Shown here: positions 24,703 to 32,919 of the stretch, piece by piece
Layout: every line of letters begins with the position of its first letter
Position numbering within the stretch: the stretch's first letter is position 1
NCBI RefSeq assembly: GCF_016758115.1
Contig: NZ_WIVG01000004.1
Span: 4,836-68,835 of the forward strand
Direction: 5' to 3'
DNA from: Lactococcus garvieae
GTDB lineage: Bacteria; Bacillota; Bacilli; Lactobacillales; Streptococcaceae
DNA: 64,000 nt
Made by a program: the position numbers and the translations under genes
Notes under the pieces: model-generated
What the model saw: the letters and a program-made list of their open reading frames with translations, nothing else
Database searches by the model: none
What the model was told of the DNA's origin: nothing

Positions 24703-25359
24703 TTATTTCGTCTGAGAAATTCTACGATGTATTTCTAGGTAAAGGCTAGTTACCACATTTTGAGCGGTAGGAACACCATATGTTATAGCAAGGGAAAAGA
24801 ACACACTACACAAGGAGGAAAACATGATTTCAAAAACAAGTTTACCTAATTCTTCTGGATCTTTAATAGGAGCGAAAAAACCATGAGAGAATTTTTTACC
24901 GTAATTAGTAGCCTGTTTGAGCAAGTTATTACTTACTTCGCTTATTTCATCGCTTTCTATATCATTGGAAGTTTTTTCTTCCATATTGTTTGGAAAGTCA
25001 GAAATGGAATCATCTTCGCTTTTTTCCCAAGCGCTAAGAGGAGCCTGATTGAAAAGAGTATCAGACGATACGAGATGGATATCACTAAGAAGATGGCTGA
25101 TATTAGAAGTATTAGTAGAAAAATTGGTACTTTGAAAAATTTGCTCTAGATTTTTGGATACTTGATTAACAGCAAAATTTTCTTTGTAGTATTTTCCCAT
25201 ACTAGGTATATTCTTATAGATTCTTGAACTTGCTATTAATTTTGTATAGTCAATCCTATTAGCTACAGATTCCATATTTTTTATTACTTTACCAGCTAAA
25301 CCAAAGTTGTGTTCGAAATTTTTGTCGTTAAAAGGCGACACTAAATAATCTTTATTCAT
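24703..25359 (-). CDS. Unknown protein with C-terminal membrane segment, counter-oriented cargo gene
   Basis: I do not recognise this 218-residue protein. Residues 1-155 are polar, rich in Asn/Ser/Asp and predicted soluble. A hydrophobic stretch near 170-205 (LVFEIMFSSLCSVFFSLAIT) looks like one or two membrane segments. It has a strong ribosome site (AGGAGGTTTT), its own extended -10 TGATATAAT (TATAAT at top 25395-25400) and a terminator, so it is a self-contained unit. It lies inside the rightward early region on the opposite strand, so lytic transcription would run antisense to it. This is typical of a gene expressed in the lysogen. Confidence 0.65.
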   Translation of the reverse strand: MNKDYLVSPFNDKNFEHNFGLAGKVIKNMESVANRIDYTKLIASSRIYKNIPSMGKYYKENFAVNQVSKNLEQIFQSTNFSTNTSNISHLLSDIHLVSSDTLFNQAPLSAWEKSEDDSISDFPNNMEEKTSNDIESDEISEVSNNLLKQATNYGKKFSHGFFAPIKDPEELGKLVFEIMFSSLCSVFFSLAITYGVPTAQNVVTSLYLEIHRRISQTK

Positions 25360-25409
25360 AAAACCTCCTATATAATTTTAGTTTGGTCGCTTACATTATA
25401 TCACGGAGT

Positions 25410-25490
25410 TATGAAACGTGGCACTAGCCACAGGGAAGACTGGCGAAGAGGTTCGATTCCTCAACTTCCCATACTGCGAAAGCAGAATAA
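25410..25490 (+). ncRNA. Structured leader with tRNA T-arm-like hairpin
   Basis: Three helices occur in 81 nt: GGC/GCC around ACTA at 25420-25429, a two-part stem at 25433-25470, and CTGC-GAAA-GCAG at 25474-25485 with a GNRA loop. In the middle element GGGAAG (25433-25438) pairs with CTTCCC (25465-25470) and encloses GAGG-TTCGATT-CCTC (25448-25462). The seven-base loop TTCGATT matches the TPsiC loop of tRNAs. There is no D or anticodon arm, so it is not a normal tRNA. It directly precedes the first early gene. Confidence 0.45.
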
Positions 25491-25512
25491 ATTTCTTGAA
25501 AGGAGTAGTCAC

Positions 25513-25704
25513 ATGCCAACAAGTGATAATGGATTAAAACTTGTTAATTCATTTATTGAAGAAACAGGAATTGAAAAGATGAGTTTAGCAGCCAAATATG
25601 GAATTGCTAAAAACGTCATGATTGATATCTTGTCAGGACGTTTACAAACACCCAAAGCTCATCAAATTATTTTGAAAATAATTGATGATTTCAAACTTCG
25701 TTAG
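25513..25704 (+). CDS. Small helix-turn-helix early protein (Cro-like candidate)
   Basis: The 63-residue protein starts at 25513 after AAGGAGTAGTCAC; an in-frame ATG at 25411 lies in the structured leader. The segment KMSLAAKYGIAKNVMIDIL followed by a Pro-containing turn and a last helix resembles an XRE/Cro helix-turn-helix. It is the first gene of the rightward early operon, the usual place of Cro. The assignment is by fold pattern and position only. Confidence 0.55.
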   Translation: MPTSDNGLKLVNSFIEETGIEKMSLAAKYGIAKNVMIDILSGRLQTPKAHQIILKIIDDFKLR

Positions 25705-25716
25705 AAAGGAAACAAA

Positions 25717-25908
25717 ATGGAAGCCAAAAAACTAGAATTCGAGGTTCGAGCACCTGGTAGTGATATGCGAACTACTGTCAAAGTAGATGGATATAATTAC
25801 CAAGCCATTGACAAAATTTGTAAGCAGACAAACATTACACTGTTTGAAGTTACAAATCGGTTGCTTGAGTTTGCTCTTAAGCATGTAGAAATTACTGACA
25901 AGCAGTAA
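25717..25908 (+). CDS. Small early protein, possibly ribbon-helix-helix
   Basis: The 63-residue protein has an N-terminal strand (KKLEFEVRAPGSDMRTTVKV) followed by two helices (YQAIDKICKQTNITLFEVTN, LLEFALKHVEI). This order resembles Arc/MetJ-type folds, but no conserved motif decides it. AAAGGAAACAAA precedes the ATG. It is part of the early operon. Confidence 0.5.
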   Translation: MEAKKLEFEVRAPGSDMRTTVKVDGYNYQAIDKICKQTNITLFEVTNRLLEFALKHVEITDKQ

Positions 25909-25919
25909 AAGGGGGTTAT

Positions 25920-26168
25920 ATGGCACTAAATTTAGCCGATGAAAATTGGCTAACAAAAGCAGAGTTTAAAAAGAGATTTGGTATGAATGGTAAACCTATG
26001 AGCGAGGGAACTTATCAGTCTAGAATGAGGAAAATGACTGCTGGAGATTCTGAGTTTAAGAATGGTTATGCCAAAGTCAACAACAGAGAGGTGTATATCA
26101 ACGCAGAAGTATATAACGCTTGGCGAAGTGCTGAGGCCGAGAAAAATATATTTTGGGTTGATTACTAG
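25920..26168 (+). CDS. Small early protein, possible DNA-binding/excisionase-like
   Basis: This 82-residue protein opens with a helical stretch (NWLTKAEFKKRFGMNGKPMS) and ends with VNNREVYINAEVYNAWRSAEA. The order, a helix pair and then a strand carrying the residues of a tyrosine-based turn, is reminiscent of Xis and related winged-helix proteins. I cannot confirm the family. The ribosome site is GGGGG at 25911-25915. Confidence 0.45.
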   Translation: MALNLADENWLTKAEFKKRFGMNGKPMSEGTYQSRMRKMTAGDSEFKNGYAKVNNREVYINAEVYNAWRSAEAEKNIFWVDY

Positions 26169-26184
26169 AAACAGGGGAATATAA

Positions 26185-26382
26185 ATGTACAAAAGAAAAT
26201 TTTATGCAGTACTTACTGCCAAACGCAAACAACTTGATCCAAAGACAAAGAAAGCTGTGACTGTAAATAAAGATTTCATCGTAGACTTGTTTCAACCTAT
26301 GAGAATCAATGCATACAACGAAGCTAAAGCAATTGCTAAGCGTTCAAAAATGAAACTTTCTGGAATCTATCTCTATAAGTAA
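26185..26382 (+). CDS. Small basic early phage protein
   Basis: The 65-residue, Lys/Arg-rich protein has no recognised family. CAGGGGAATATAA precedes the ATG. It lies between two other small early genes and is probably co-transcribed with them. Confidence 0.5.
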   Translation: MYKRKFYAVLTAKRKQLDPKTKKAVTVNKDFIVDLFQPMRINAYNEAKAIAKRSKMKLSGIYLYK

Positions 26383-26394
26383 AAGGAGTAGAAA

Positions 26395-26601
26395 ATGTCT
26401 TATAAAAATAATCAATCTTTATGGCTTAAAAAGCAACAAATGGAAATCCAAGCACTAATGATGGAAAACCGTAAATTACGTAATGAAAACCGTAACTTGA
26501 AGATAGAGTTATCTTCAAGAGAAACAATGGCTGAGGAAGGGCGATTGAGTTCTCGATTTCATGGTTTTACATCAATAGTCCAAGAAGCGAGGATGAGATA
26601 G
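26395..26601 (+). CDS. Small coiled-coil early phage protein
   Basis: The 68-residue protein has a strong coiled coil in its first 45 residues (KQQMEIQALMMENRKLRNEN onward). AAAGGAG lies seven bases before the ATG. It has no recognised family. A hairpin at 26622-26643 follows. Confidence 0.5.
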   Translation: MSYKNNQSLWLKKQQMEIQALMMENRKLRNENRNLKIELSSRETMAEEGRLSSRFHGFTSIVQEARMR

Positions 26602-26621
26602 TGAGTGTAAAAAAACAAAAA

Positions 26622-26643
26622 ACTCCTAGCGGCAACTAGGAGT
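26622..26643. terminator. Perfect 8-bp hairpin between early gene blocks
   Basis: ACTCCTAG (26622-26629) and CTAGGAGT (26636-26643) enclose a 6-nt loop. A run of A lies on the left, so it is terminator-like for the - strand and only a pause or antitermination element for the + strand. The left arm with its flank (AAACTCCTAGCGGC) recurs at 56308-56321. Confidence 0.45.
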
Positions 26644-26698
26644 AAAGTAGAAACCTTGGAGGGAATCTACTCTGATTGTACCATAATTCGGAGGAAAC

Positions 26699-27055
26699 AT
26701 GAAGATTGAAAATATTCAAGAGTACTTGCAAAATGGGGGGGCTCCAATTGTCGAAGAATATAGGGGATATAAAATTTGTGCTTTACCTCATGCTAGGGAA
26801 TTAAGTCCCAATTATTATCGAAAAATATTGGGAGATGTTCCGATTATTCACGGAACTGCAAACGGTTATATTGAAATCCCAGAGTGGGAAGGTAAATTTT
26901 ATGAAGATATACCTGAGGGAGTTCATGGAGGTTGGACTTTTTCATCTGGCTGTTTGTTTGGTTTTGACACCTTACATGCACATAGCAAGCCATATATGGA
27001 TGAACAGTGGGTATTAAAACATCTTAAAGAATATATTGATGAGGTTCTGACATGA
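26699..27055 (+). CDS. Unknown early phage protein
   Basis: The 118-residue protein contains the segments EEYRGYKICALPHAR and HGGWTFSSGCLFGFDTLHAH, which look like a compact enzyme-like or metal-binding fold, but I do not recognise a family. GGAGGAAAC precedes the ATG. Its last four bases overlap the ATPase gene (ATGA). Confidence 0.55.
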   Translation: MKIENIQEYLQNGGAPIVEEYRGYKICALPHARELSPNYYRKILGDVPIIHGTANGYIEIPEWEGKFYEDIPEGVHGGWTFSSGCLFGFDTLHAHSKPYMDEQWVLKHLKEYIDEVLT

Positions 27056-28332
27056 TAAAAATAAACAAACTTGAAATTGAAAATGTAAAACGGGTTAAAG
27101 CAGTAAAGCTTGAACCTACGAAAAATGGCTTAACAGTCATCGGTGGGCGTAATGGACAAGGCAAGACATCCATCCTTGATTCTATTGCTTGGGCATTGGG
27201 AGGAAATAAATTCAAGCCTAGTCAACCTCATCGTGAAGGAAGTGTTCTTCCACCTCGTTTGCACATTACGATGAGCAATGGATTAGAAGTTCGTAGGGAC
27301 GGAAAAAATAGCGATTTAAAAGTTATTGATCCAAGTGGAAATAAAGCTGGACAACAGTTGCTTAATGAATTTGTTGAAGAGTTGGCCATAAATTTGCCTA
27401 AATTCATGCAGTCATCGAGTTCGGAAAAAGCTAAAACTCTATTACAGATTATCGGGGTAGGTGAACAATTACTTGCTTTAGAGCAAAAAGAAAAAGAACT
27501 CTATAATGAGCGGCATATGATTGGACAAATTGCTGACCAAAAAAAGAAGTTTGCAGAAGAACAAACGTATTATCCAGAGGCTCCTCATGAGCTTGTCAGT
27601 GCTTCGGAACTCATTAAGCAACAACAAACTATACTTGAAAAAAATGCTGAAAATGGGCGAATTAGAGCCCAGAGAGATAGCCTAAAACAACGACAAGCAG
27701 AACTTGATTCGGAAATAGCTCGACTGATTGAAGAAAAAGCTAAAGTTGACCAACAGCTTGTAATTGCTGAAAAATCAGCACTAGATTTACATGATGAGTC
27801 AACAGAAGAGTTAGAGCGCAATATTGAGCAGGTGGATGAAATCAATCGCAAGGTTCGAGCCAATCTGGATAAAGATAAGGCGTTTGAGGATGCGCAGGAG
27901 TATAAAAATCAGTATCTAGAACTCAACGAAGCTATTGAAAATATTCGTAAAGATAAAAGAAAATTGCTTGATGATGCGGATCTTCCTTTGCCTGGACTAT
28001 CCGTTTCTGATGGAGAGCTGCTTTATAAAGGACAGCGCTGGGATAATATGTCAGGGGCTGAACAGCTCAAAGTTTCTACGGCTATCGTGCGTAAGCTAAA
28101 GCCTGAATGTGGTTTCATTCTAATCGACAAACTGGAGCAGATGGACCTTGAGACATTAGAGGAGTTTGGAAAATGGTTAGAACAAGAACAACTCCAAGCT
28201 ATTGCAACACGAGTTTCAACAGGTGATGAGTGTTCCATTATTATCTCTGACGGTTATAGTGAGGAGAGGGTACAGGTAACAAGTGCCTCTTCTCGTCCAG
28301 CCAATCCAGAGGCACCCAAATATCAATTTTGA
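27052..28332 (+). CDS. SMC/RecF-like AAA ATPase, phage recombination module
   Basis: The 426-residue protein opens with the SMC-type N-terminus INKLEIENVKRVKAVKLEP and a Walker A GGRNGQGKTSI. A coiled coil spans about residues 145-300. The C-terminal head has a signature-like NMSGAEQLKVS and a Walker B strand GFILIDKLEQMD, in which the usual catalytic Glu after Asp is replaced by Lys. Phages often pair such an ATPase with a single-strand-annealing or RecA-like protein; here the partner is the gene at 28967. An HNH gene separates the two. Confidence 0.8.
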   Translation: MIKINKLEIENVKRVKAVKLEPTKNGLTVIGGRNGQGKTSILDSIAWALGGNKFKPSQPHREGSVLPPRLHITMSNGLEVRRDGKNSDLKVIDPSGNKAGQQLLNEFVEELAINLPKFMQSSSSEKAKTLLQIIGVGEQLLALEQKEKELYNERHMIGQIADQKKKFAEEQTYYPEAPHELVSASELIKQQQTILEKNAENGRIRAQRDSLKQRQAELDSEIARLIEEKAKVDQQLVIAEKSALDLHDESTEELERNIEQVDEINRKVRANLDKDKAFEDAQEYKNQYLELNEAIENIRKDKRKLLDDADLPLPGLSVSDGELLYKGQRWDNMSGAEQLKVSTAIVRKLKPECGFILIDKLEQMDLETLEEFGKWLEQEQLQAIATRVSTGDECSIIISDGYSEERVQVTSASSRPANPEAPKYQF

Positions 28333-28341
28333 GGCATAGCC

Positions 28342-28977
28342 ATGGAAATAAGACAGATACCTGATTATCCTAATTATGGTGTGACGAAAGACGGTCGTGT
28401 CTGGTCCTATACTAGAAATAGATTTATGTACTGTTACTCTCGTAAAACTGGCTCAGTCATTTTCTTAAGTTATGAGGGTGTGAAATTCATGAAACAAGTT
28501 CGGAGGTTAGTTTTTGAAACTTTCAAAGGATATTCTCCAGAAATTGTGACCCACAAAGATGGAAATGTTCTAAATAACAAGCTTGAAAATTTAGTGGGCA
28601 TGTCGAGAACAGAGTTAAACCAGATAATTTTGAAGAAACCTAAGAAAATTAGAGCAATCTGTAGAGTTGAAATTGCTACAGGGAAATTAAGTACTATTGA
28701 GGTTCGTAAAAAAGATAAATCTTACGCAAGAATTCATCAAGCAGTTCGGAGAAAAAGTATCACAAGTGGTGGATGTTTCTATTATTATCCTGATGAAAAA
28801 GATGAATTGATTGCTGAAATTAAAGCACGTATCTATTCAAATGAACTTTCTTTAAACAATATATTGTTGTGGGACAAATATAATCCATTTATTCCAGTAG
28901 TCAAAAAACATATAAAAAAGCACAAAAAATATTTAGAAATTTTAGAAAGGATAGAGGATCATAACTATGAGTTTTAA
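28342..28977 (+). CDS. HNH homing endonuclease with NUMOD4-like N-terminus
   Basis: The N-terminal pattern RQIPDYPNYGVTKDGRVWS is a NUMOD4 DNA-binding motif. It is followed by a degenerate HNH core (EIVTHKDGNVLNNKLENLVG), the usual plan of free-standing phage homing endonucleases. The C-terminal 90 residues are Lys-rich. It sits between two replication/recombination genes and overlaps the downstream gene by 11 bases, as expected of an inserted selfish gene. AGGCATAGCC precedes the ATG, a poor ribosome site. Confidence 0.85.
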   Translation: MEIRQIPDYPNYGVTKDGRVWSYTRNRFMYCYSRKTGSVIFLSYEGVKFMKQVRRLVFETFKGYSPEIVTHKDGNVLNNKLENLVGMSRTELNQIILKKPKKIRAICRVEIATGKLSTIEVRKKDKSYARIHQAVRRKSITSGGCFYYYPDEKDELIAEIKARIYSNELSLNNILLWDKYNPFIPVVKKHIKKHKKYLEILERIEDHNYEF

Positions 28978-29962
28978 CATTTCAAGCGGTCCAACTGCTA
29001 TCGCTCAAAAAGTAGTTTTATATGGAGTAGAGGGGATTGGGAAATCAACTCTTGCTTCACAGTTTCCTTCACCAGTGTTTATTGATACTGAAGGATCAAC
29101 CTCAAATATGGATGTCAAACGCTTAGACAAACCACAAAGTTGGCAGATGTTGCTGGATGAAGTAAAGTACATCAAGCATAGTAAGGTATGTGAAACCTTA
29201 GTCATTGATACGGCAGATTGGGCGGAAACATTGGCTAATCAAGCAGTATGTGCTCGAAATAACATCAGTTCTATTGAAGATTTGGGCTATGGTAAAGGAT
29301 ATACCATGGTAAAAGAAGAATTTGGTAAATTACTCAATTTACTTTCTGAGTTGACAGAACAAGGAATAAATGTGGTAGTTACAGCTCATGCAGATATTAA
29401 AAAGTTTGAAAAGCCAGATGAAATGGGGGCATTTGATCGCTACCAGCTTAAACTTTCTAAGCAGTGTGCGCCATTGTTAAAAGAATGGGCGGACATGGTG
29501 CTATTTGCTAACTATGAAACCACGATTGTTACAGATAGTAAAACAAAATCCAAAAAAGCTACCGGTGGGAAACGTGTAATGTTCACAACGCATCACCCAG
29601 CTTGGGATGCTAAAAATCGGCATAACCTACCAGAGAAGTTGCCGCTTGAGTATGAAGCAATTGCGCATATTTTCCAAAAAGAAAAGCCAACCCAAGTTGT
29701 TGATAAGATTTCACAAGTACCGCAAGATAATCCATTTACTCGTGAGCCGCTGGCAATTGATTCTGCTATCCCCCAAGAACTTGCACAGCTTATGCAAACA
29801 AATGGAGTCACTGAGGAAGAAATTCGTAGTCTTGTAGCTGAGAAAGGATTCAAGCCCTATGAAATGTTAATTCGAGACTATCCGGATGATTTAATTCAAG
29901 GTGGCTTAATTGCACAATGGGACAAAATTTTTGCGGAAATTAAATCTAAAAGAACTTACTAA
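28967..29962 (+). CDS. Sak4-like RecA-fold ATPase (AAA_24)
   Basis: The 331-residue protein has Walker A YGVEGIGKSTLAS, FIDTEGS after the first strand, and Walker B ETLVIDTADWAE. This is the pattern of the phage Sak4/AAA_24 family, single-strand annealing or recombination ATPases. The C-terminal 80 residues are a separate helical tail (IPQELAQLMQTNGVTEEEIR). DUF669 follows 20 bases later, a common partner that acts as a single-stranded DNA-binding protein. Confidence 0.85.
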   Translation: MSFNISSGPTAIAQKVVLYGVEGIGKSTLASQFPSPVFIDTEGSTSNMDVKRLDKPQSWQMLLDEVKYIKHSKVCETLVIDTADWAETLANQAVCARNNISSIEDLGYGKGYTMVKEEFGKLLNLLSELTEQGINVVVTAHADIKKFEKPDEMGAFDRYQLKLSKQCAPLLKEWADMVLFANYETTIVTDSKTKSKKATGGKRVMFTTHHPAWDAKNRHNLPEKLPLEYEAIAHIFQKEKPTQVVDKISQVPQDNPFTREPLAIDSAIPQELAQLMQTNGVTEEEIRSLVAEKGFKPYEMLIRDYPDDLIQGGLIAQWDKIFAEIKSKRTY

Positions 29963-29982
29963 ACCAAAAGGAGGATATAAAA

Positions 29983-30567
29983 ATGAATAATGATATGGAA
30001 ATTCTAGACTGGGATGATGAAGTAGAAGAAGGCAGTCCTTTCGTTTTGTTACCGGAGGGAGAGTATCCTTTTGTAATCACTAATTTAGAAAAAGGTATTT
30101 ATGAAAAGCCAGCAAACCGTGAAAGTAAGGTGCCAGCTAATGCCCCTATGGCAACAGTAACGTTTGAAATAGCGGCTCCAACTGGTGAGACGATAACTTT
30201 GACAGAAAAATTTTATCTTTATAAAAAGATGCAATGGAAGATTAATCAGTTCTTTACTTCTATTGGTGCACCTAAAAATGCAGAAGGTAAAGTAAAAATG
30301 AATTGGGGGAGTGTCCTCGGTGCTCGCGGCAAGGTGAAAATTATTGTTGAAAACTATACGAACCGTTCGGGTAAGGATGCCCAAACTAACCGAATCGACA
30401 GTTTCCTTGAACCAGAAACACCCAATTATCAAAACACAGCGCCACAACAAAGCTACCAACAACCACCAATGCAACAAGCTACTTCAGGTATGCAACAGCC
30501 ACAGCCGAATGTTACACCGTTTCCAGATAATACTGGTGCACCGCAACAAGGCACGTATAACTTTTAA
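29983..30567 (+). CDS. DUF669 family protein (phage single-stranded DNA-binding-like)
   Basis: The N-terminal DWDDEVEEGSPFVLLPEGEY and the beta-rich core up to about residue 130 fit DUF669. The tail is long, flexible and rich in Gln/Pro (residues 145-190, QQSYQQPPMQQATSGMQQPQ), like the acidic or Gln-rich tails of SSB proteins. Together with the Sak4-like ATPase it forms the phage recombination pair. AAGGAGGATATAAAA precedes the ATG. Confidence 0.8.
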   Translation: MNNDMEILDWDDEVEEGSPFVLLPEGEYPFVITNLEKGIYEKPANRESKVPANAPMATVTFEIAAPTGETITLTEKFYLYKKMQWKINQFFTSIGAPKNAEGKVKMNWGSVLGARGKVKIIVENYTNRSGKDAQTNRIDSFLEPETPNYQNTAPQQSYQQPPMQQATSGMQQPQPNVTPFPDNTGAPQQGTYNF

Positions 30568-30578
30568 GGAGGCTTGAA

Positions 30579-30809
30579 ATGTTCGTTGAAAAAACAATTA
30601 CAGGTAAATTTACTTTTCAGTTTGAGCAAGCAACTAAAAATTTTATTCAATGGCTAATGGACAACAATAAAGATTTTTCCTACAAAATGAATTCCAATGC
30701 GGTTACTGTAAAGTTTACTGAAGATGAAGAGTTTGAAGCTGCATTCGCTATGCGAGATAAGCTTGATAATGAGGCTAACCCACAAATGCAGCTAGATTTG
30801 GAGGATTAG
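30579..30809 (+). CDS. Small replication-module protein
   Basis: The 76-residue acidic protein has no recognised family. It contains EKTITGKFTFQFEQATKNFI and ends ANPQMQLDLED. AAGGAGGCTTGAA precedes the ATG, and the helicase gene begins at its stop. Confidence 0.55.
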   Translation: MFVEKTITGKFTFQFEQATKNFIQWLMDNNKDFSYKMNSNAVTVKFTEDEEFEAAFAMRDKLDNEANPQMQLDLED

Positions 30810-32405
30810 ATGGAATTACGTCCATATCAAAAAGAAGCCAATCAAAAAATTAAAGAAGAATGGGCGAGCGGCGTTAAGAAGACACTGCTCGTTCTTCCTA
30901 CTGGGTTAGGAAAAACGGTCACCTTTTCTGATTTAACTAAAGACTTAGTCAAGAAAGGTGAGCGTGTGCTTATCATGGCACATCGTGGGGAGTTGTTAGA
31001 CCAAGCAGCAGATAAGCTCTATAAGGTAACAGGACTAAGAGCAGCTGTTGAAAAGGCAGAACAGACAGCTAAAAATTCATTTTATAGTGTGACTGTAGGG
31101 AGTGTTCAAACTCTCATGCGTGAATCACGTTTAGAGCAATTTCCTAAAGACTACTATGACACAATTATTGTCGATGAAGCACATCATGTCTTGGCTTCCA
31201 GTTATCAAAAAGTATTTTCTTATTTTGAGCAAGCAAAAGTTTTGGGAGTTACAGCAACAGCTGATCGAACGGATAAGAAAAATCTTGGAGAATTTTTTGA
31301 AACATTGGCCTATGAGTACACTTTGCCTGATGCAATTAAAAATAAATATTTAGCACCTATGAAGGCTCTGACTATACCGCTTAGAATCGATTTGTCGTCT
31401 GTCTCCATATCAGCCGGTGATTTTAAAGCCAGTGAAGTGGGCAGCGCTCTAGACCCTTATCTTTACCAGATAGCGGATGAAATGCTTAAACATTGTCGAA
31501 ATAGAAAGACAGTTGTTTTCCTTCCATTAGTTGCGACTTCCAAAAAGTTTAGAGATATCCTTAACGAAAAAGGATTTAGAGCTGCAGAAGTCAACGGAGA
31601 ATCAAAAGACCGTACAGAAATTCTCAAAGACTTTGACGATGGCAAATACAATGTTTTGTGCAACTCAATGTTGCTTACTGAGGGTTGGGATTCACCAGAA
31701 GTGGACTGTGTGATTATGTTAAGACCAACGAAATCACGGCCTCTCTATGTGCAATGTATTGGACGTGGTCTTCGACTTGCGGAAGGAAAAGAAGATTGTT
31801 TAATATTGGATTTTCTTTGGCACACTGAACGTCATGAACTGGTGCATCCGGCTCATTTAATTGCCAAAGATGAAGAAGTGGCCAAAAAGATGACCGACAA
31901 AATGGCCAAGCTGGAAGAAGAGGCAGAACCTATTCCATTTGATTTGGAAGAAGTTGCAAAAATGGCAGAAAATGAAGTGATTCAAGACCGTGAAAATTCT
32001 CTAGCAGAAAAGTTAGCAGCGATGAAAAAACGAAAAAGAAAACTGGTTGATCCTCTTCAATTTGAAATGTCTATTCAATCTGAAGACTTGATTAACTATA
32101 GCCCATCGTTTGCTTGGGAAATGGCCCCAGCTTCTGACAAACAAATTGCAGCTCTTGAAAAATTTGGAATTTTTCCGGAAGAAATCGAAAATGCGGGTAA
32201 AGCTAAGATACTACTGGATAAATTGAATAAACGGAGAGTGGCGGGATTAACAACACCGAAACAAATTCGTTTCTTGGAAAGTCGAGGCTTTTATCATGTG
32301 GGAACTTGGCAATTTGAAAATGCAAGTAGGTTAATTGACAGAATTGCAGGGAATGGTTGGCGAATTCCGGCAGATATTAATCCAAGAGAGTTTGAGGGGA
32401 TATAA
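30810..32405 (+). CDS. DEAD/DEAH-box superfamily 2 helicase
   Basis: The 531-residue protein has the SF2 motifs in order: Q-like motif ELRPYQKEA, Walker A LPTGLGKTV, motif II VDEAHH, motif III VTATADRTD and motif VI YVQCIGRGLRLAEGK. The C-terminal 100 residues include a repeat-like segment that reads ASDKQIAALEKFG and TTPKQIRFLESRG, a paired small domain. It is the ATP-dependent unwinding factor of the phage replication module. Confidence 0.92.
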   Translation: MELRPYQKEANQKIKEEWASGVKKTLLVLPTGLGKTVTFSDLTKDLVKKGERVLIMAHRGELLDQAADKLYKVTGLRAAVEKAEQTAKNSFYSVTVGSVQTLMRESRLEQFPKDYYDTIIVDEAHHVLASSYQKVFSYFEQAKVLGVTATADRTDKKNLGEFFETLAYEYTLPDAIKNKYLAPMKALTIPLRIDLSSVSISAGDFKASEVGSALDPYLYQIADEMLKHCRNRKTVVFLPLVATSKKFRDILNEKGFRAAEVNGESKDRTEILKDFDDGKYNVLCNSMLLTEGWDSPEVDCVIMLRPTKSRPLYVQCIGRGLRLAEGKEDCLILDFLWHTERHELVHPAHLIAKDEEVAKKMTDKMAKLEEEAEPIPFDLEEVAKMAENEVIQDRENSLAEKLAAMKKRKRKLVDPLQFEMSIQSEDLINYSPSFAWEMAPASDKQIAALEKFGIFPEEIENAGKAKILLDKLNKRRVAGLTTPKQIRFLESRGFYHVGTWQFENASRLIDRIAGNGWRIPADINPREFEGI

Positions 32406-32430
32406 AAAAGCCAGCCCATAGGCTAGCTTC
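32404..32430. terminator. Bidirectional terminator between helicase and RelE toxin genes
   Basis: GCCAGCC and GGCTAGC around CATA form a 7-bp stem with one mismatch, flanked by AAAAAA on the left. It serves the helicase and the convergent toxin gene. Confidence 0.5.
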
Positions 32431-32704
32431 ACTTATCATAGATGATTTCTCGTTTGCCTGATTGAACTACAAGAACCAAAGCAATGTCATCTTGAATATT
32501 ACAGATAATACGATATTTTCCAACACGGTATCGCCATAGTCCGGATTTATCTCCTACCAATGCCTTACCGTGAATTCTGGGATTATCGGTTCCCTCAATA
32601 TTTTTTTTGAGCCAGAATAAAATTTGTTTTTGAATCTGATGATCAAGCTTATTAAATTGCTTTTTAGCTTTTAAGTCGAACTCAACGTGATACAGTTTCG
32701 CCAA
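32429..32704 (-). CDS. relE: RelE/ParE family toxin
   Basis: The toxin reads YHVEFDLKAKKQFNKLDHQI, then GKALVGDKSGLWRYRVGKYRIIC, the beta-sheet core of RelE mRNA interferases that cut mRNA on the ribosome. The start is a TTG at 32704, nine bases after GGAGG in the antitoxin gene; the longer open frame to 32746 is an overlap artefact. Length is 91 residues. It overlaps relB by 23 bases, giving coupled synthesis with antitoxin first. Confidence 0.9.
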   Translation of the reverse strand: MAKLYHVEFDLKAKKQFNKLDHQIQKQILFWLKKNIEGTDNPRIHGKALVGDKSGLWRYRVGKYRIICNIQDDIALVLVVQSGKREIIYDK

Positions 32705-32915
32705 TGTTAAGTTCCTCCAACATCTCATCAAGGGTGACAGTTTCACCAGATAAGTTTTTCATTGCTTCAAGTCCAGCTTGTAAGTCAAGGTAGTCCTCAA
32801 TTTTTTCAGCTAAGGCATTTTTGAAAAGTGTAGACATATTTTCACCGGTTAAATCAGCATAAGCTTTGAAGAACTTTTCTTCTTCTTTGTTTAAGCGAAT
32901 AGTAGTTACAGTCAT
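32682..32915 (-). CDS. relB: RelB family antitoxin
   Basis: The 77-residue protein begins with a ribbon-helix-helix strand (TVTTIRLNKEEEKFFKAYAD) and ends with an acidic toxin-binding tail (LDEMLEELNIGE). AGGAGGTATCTACT precedes the ATG. It should bind the toxin and repress its own promoter through the repeats at 32949-32985. Confidence 0.9.
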   Translation of the reverse strand: MTVTTIRLNKEEEKFFKAYADLTGENMSTLFKNALAEKIEDYLDLQAGLEAMKNLSGETVTLDEMLEELNIGETVSR

Positions 32916-32919
32916 AGTA

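Noticed and set aside
24883-25149. 88-codon + strand frame opposite the lone membrane gene
   Set aside because: It lies fully antisense to 24703-25359, which has the better ribosome site, promoter and terminator; no ribosome site precedes the + strand ATG.
25410-25490. Functional tRNA gene
   Set aside because: Only a T-arm-like hairpin and a closing stem are present; the D arm, anticodon arm and a tRNA-length body are missing.
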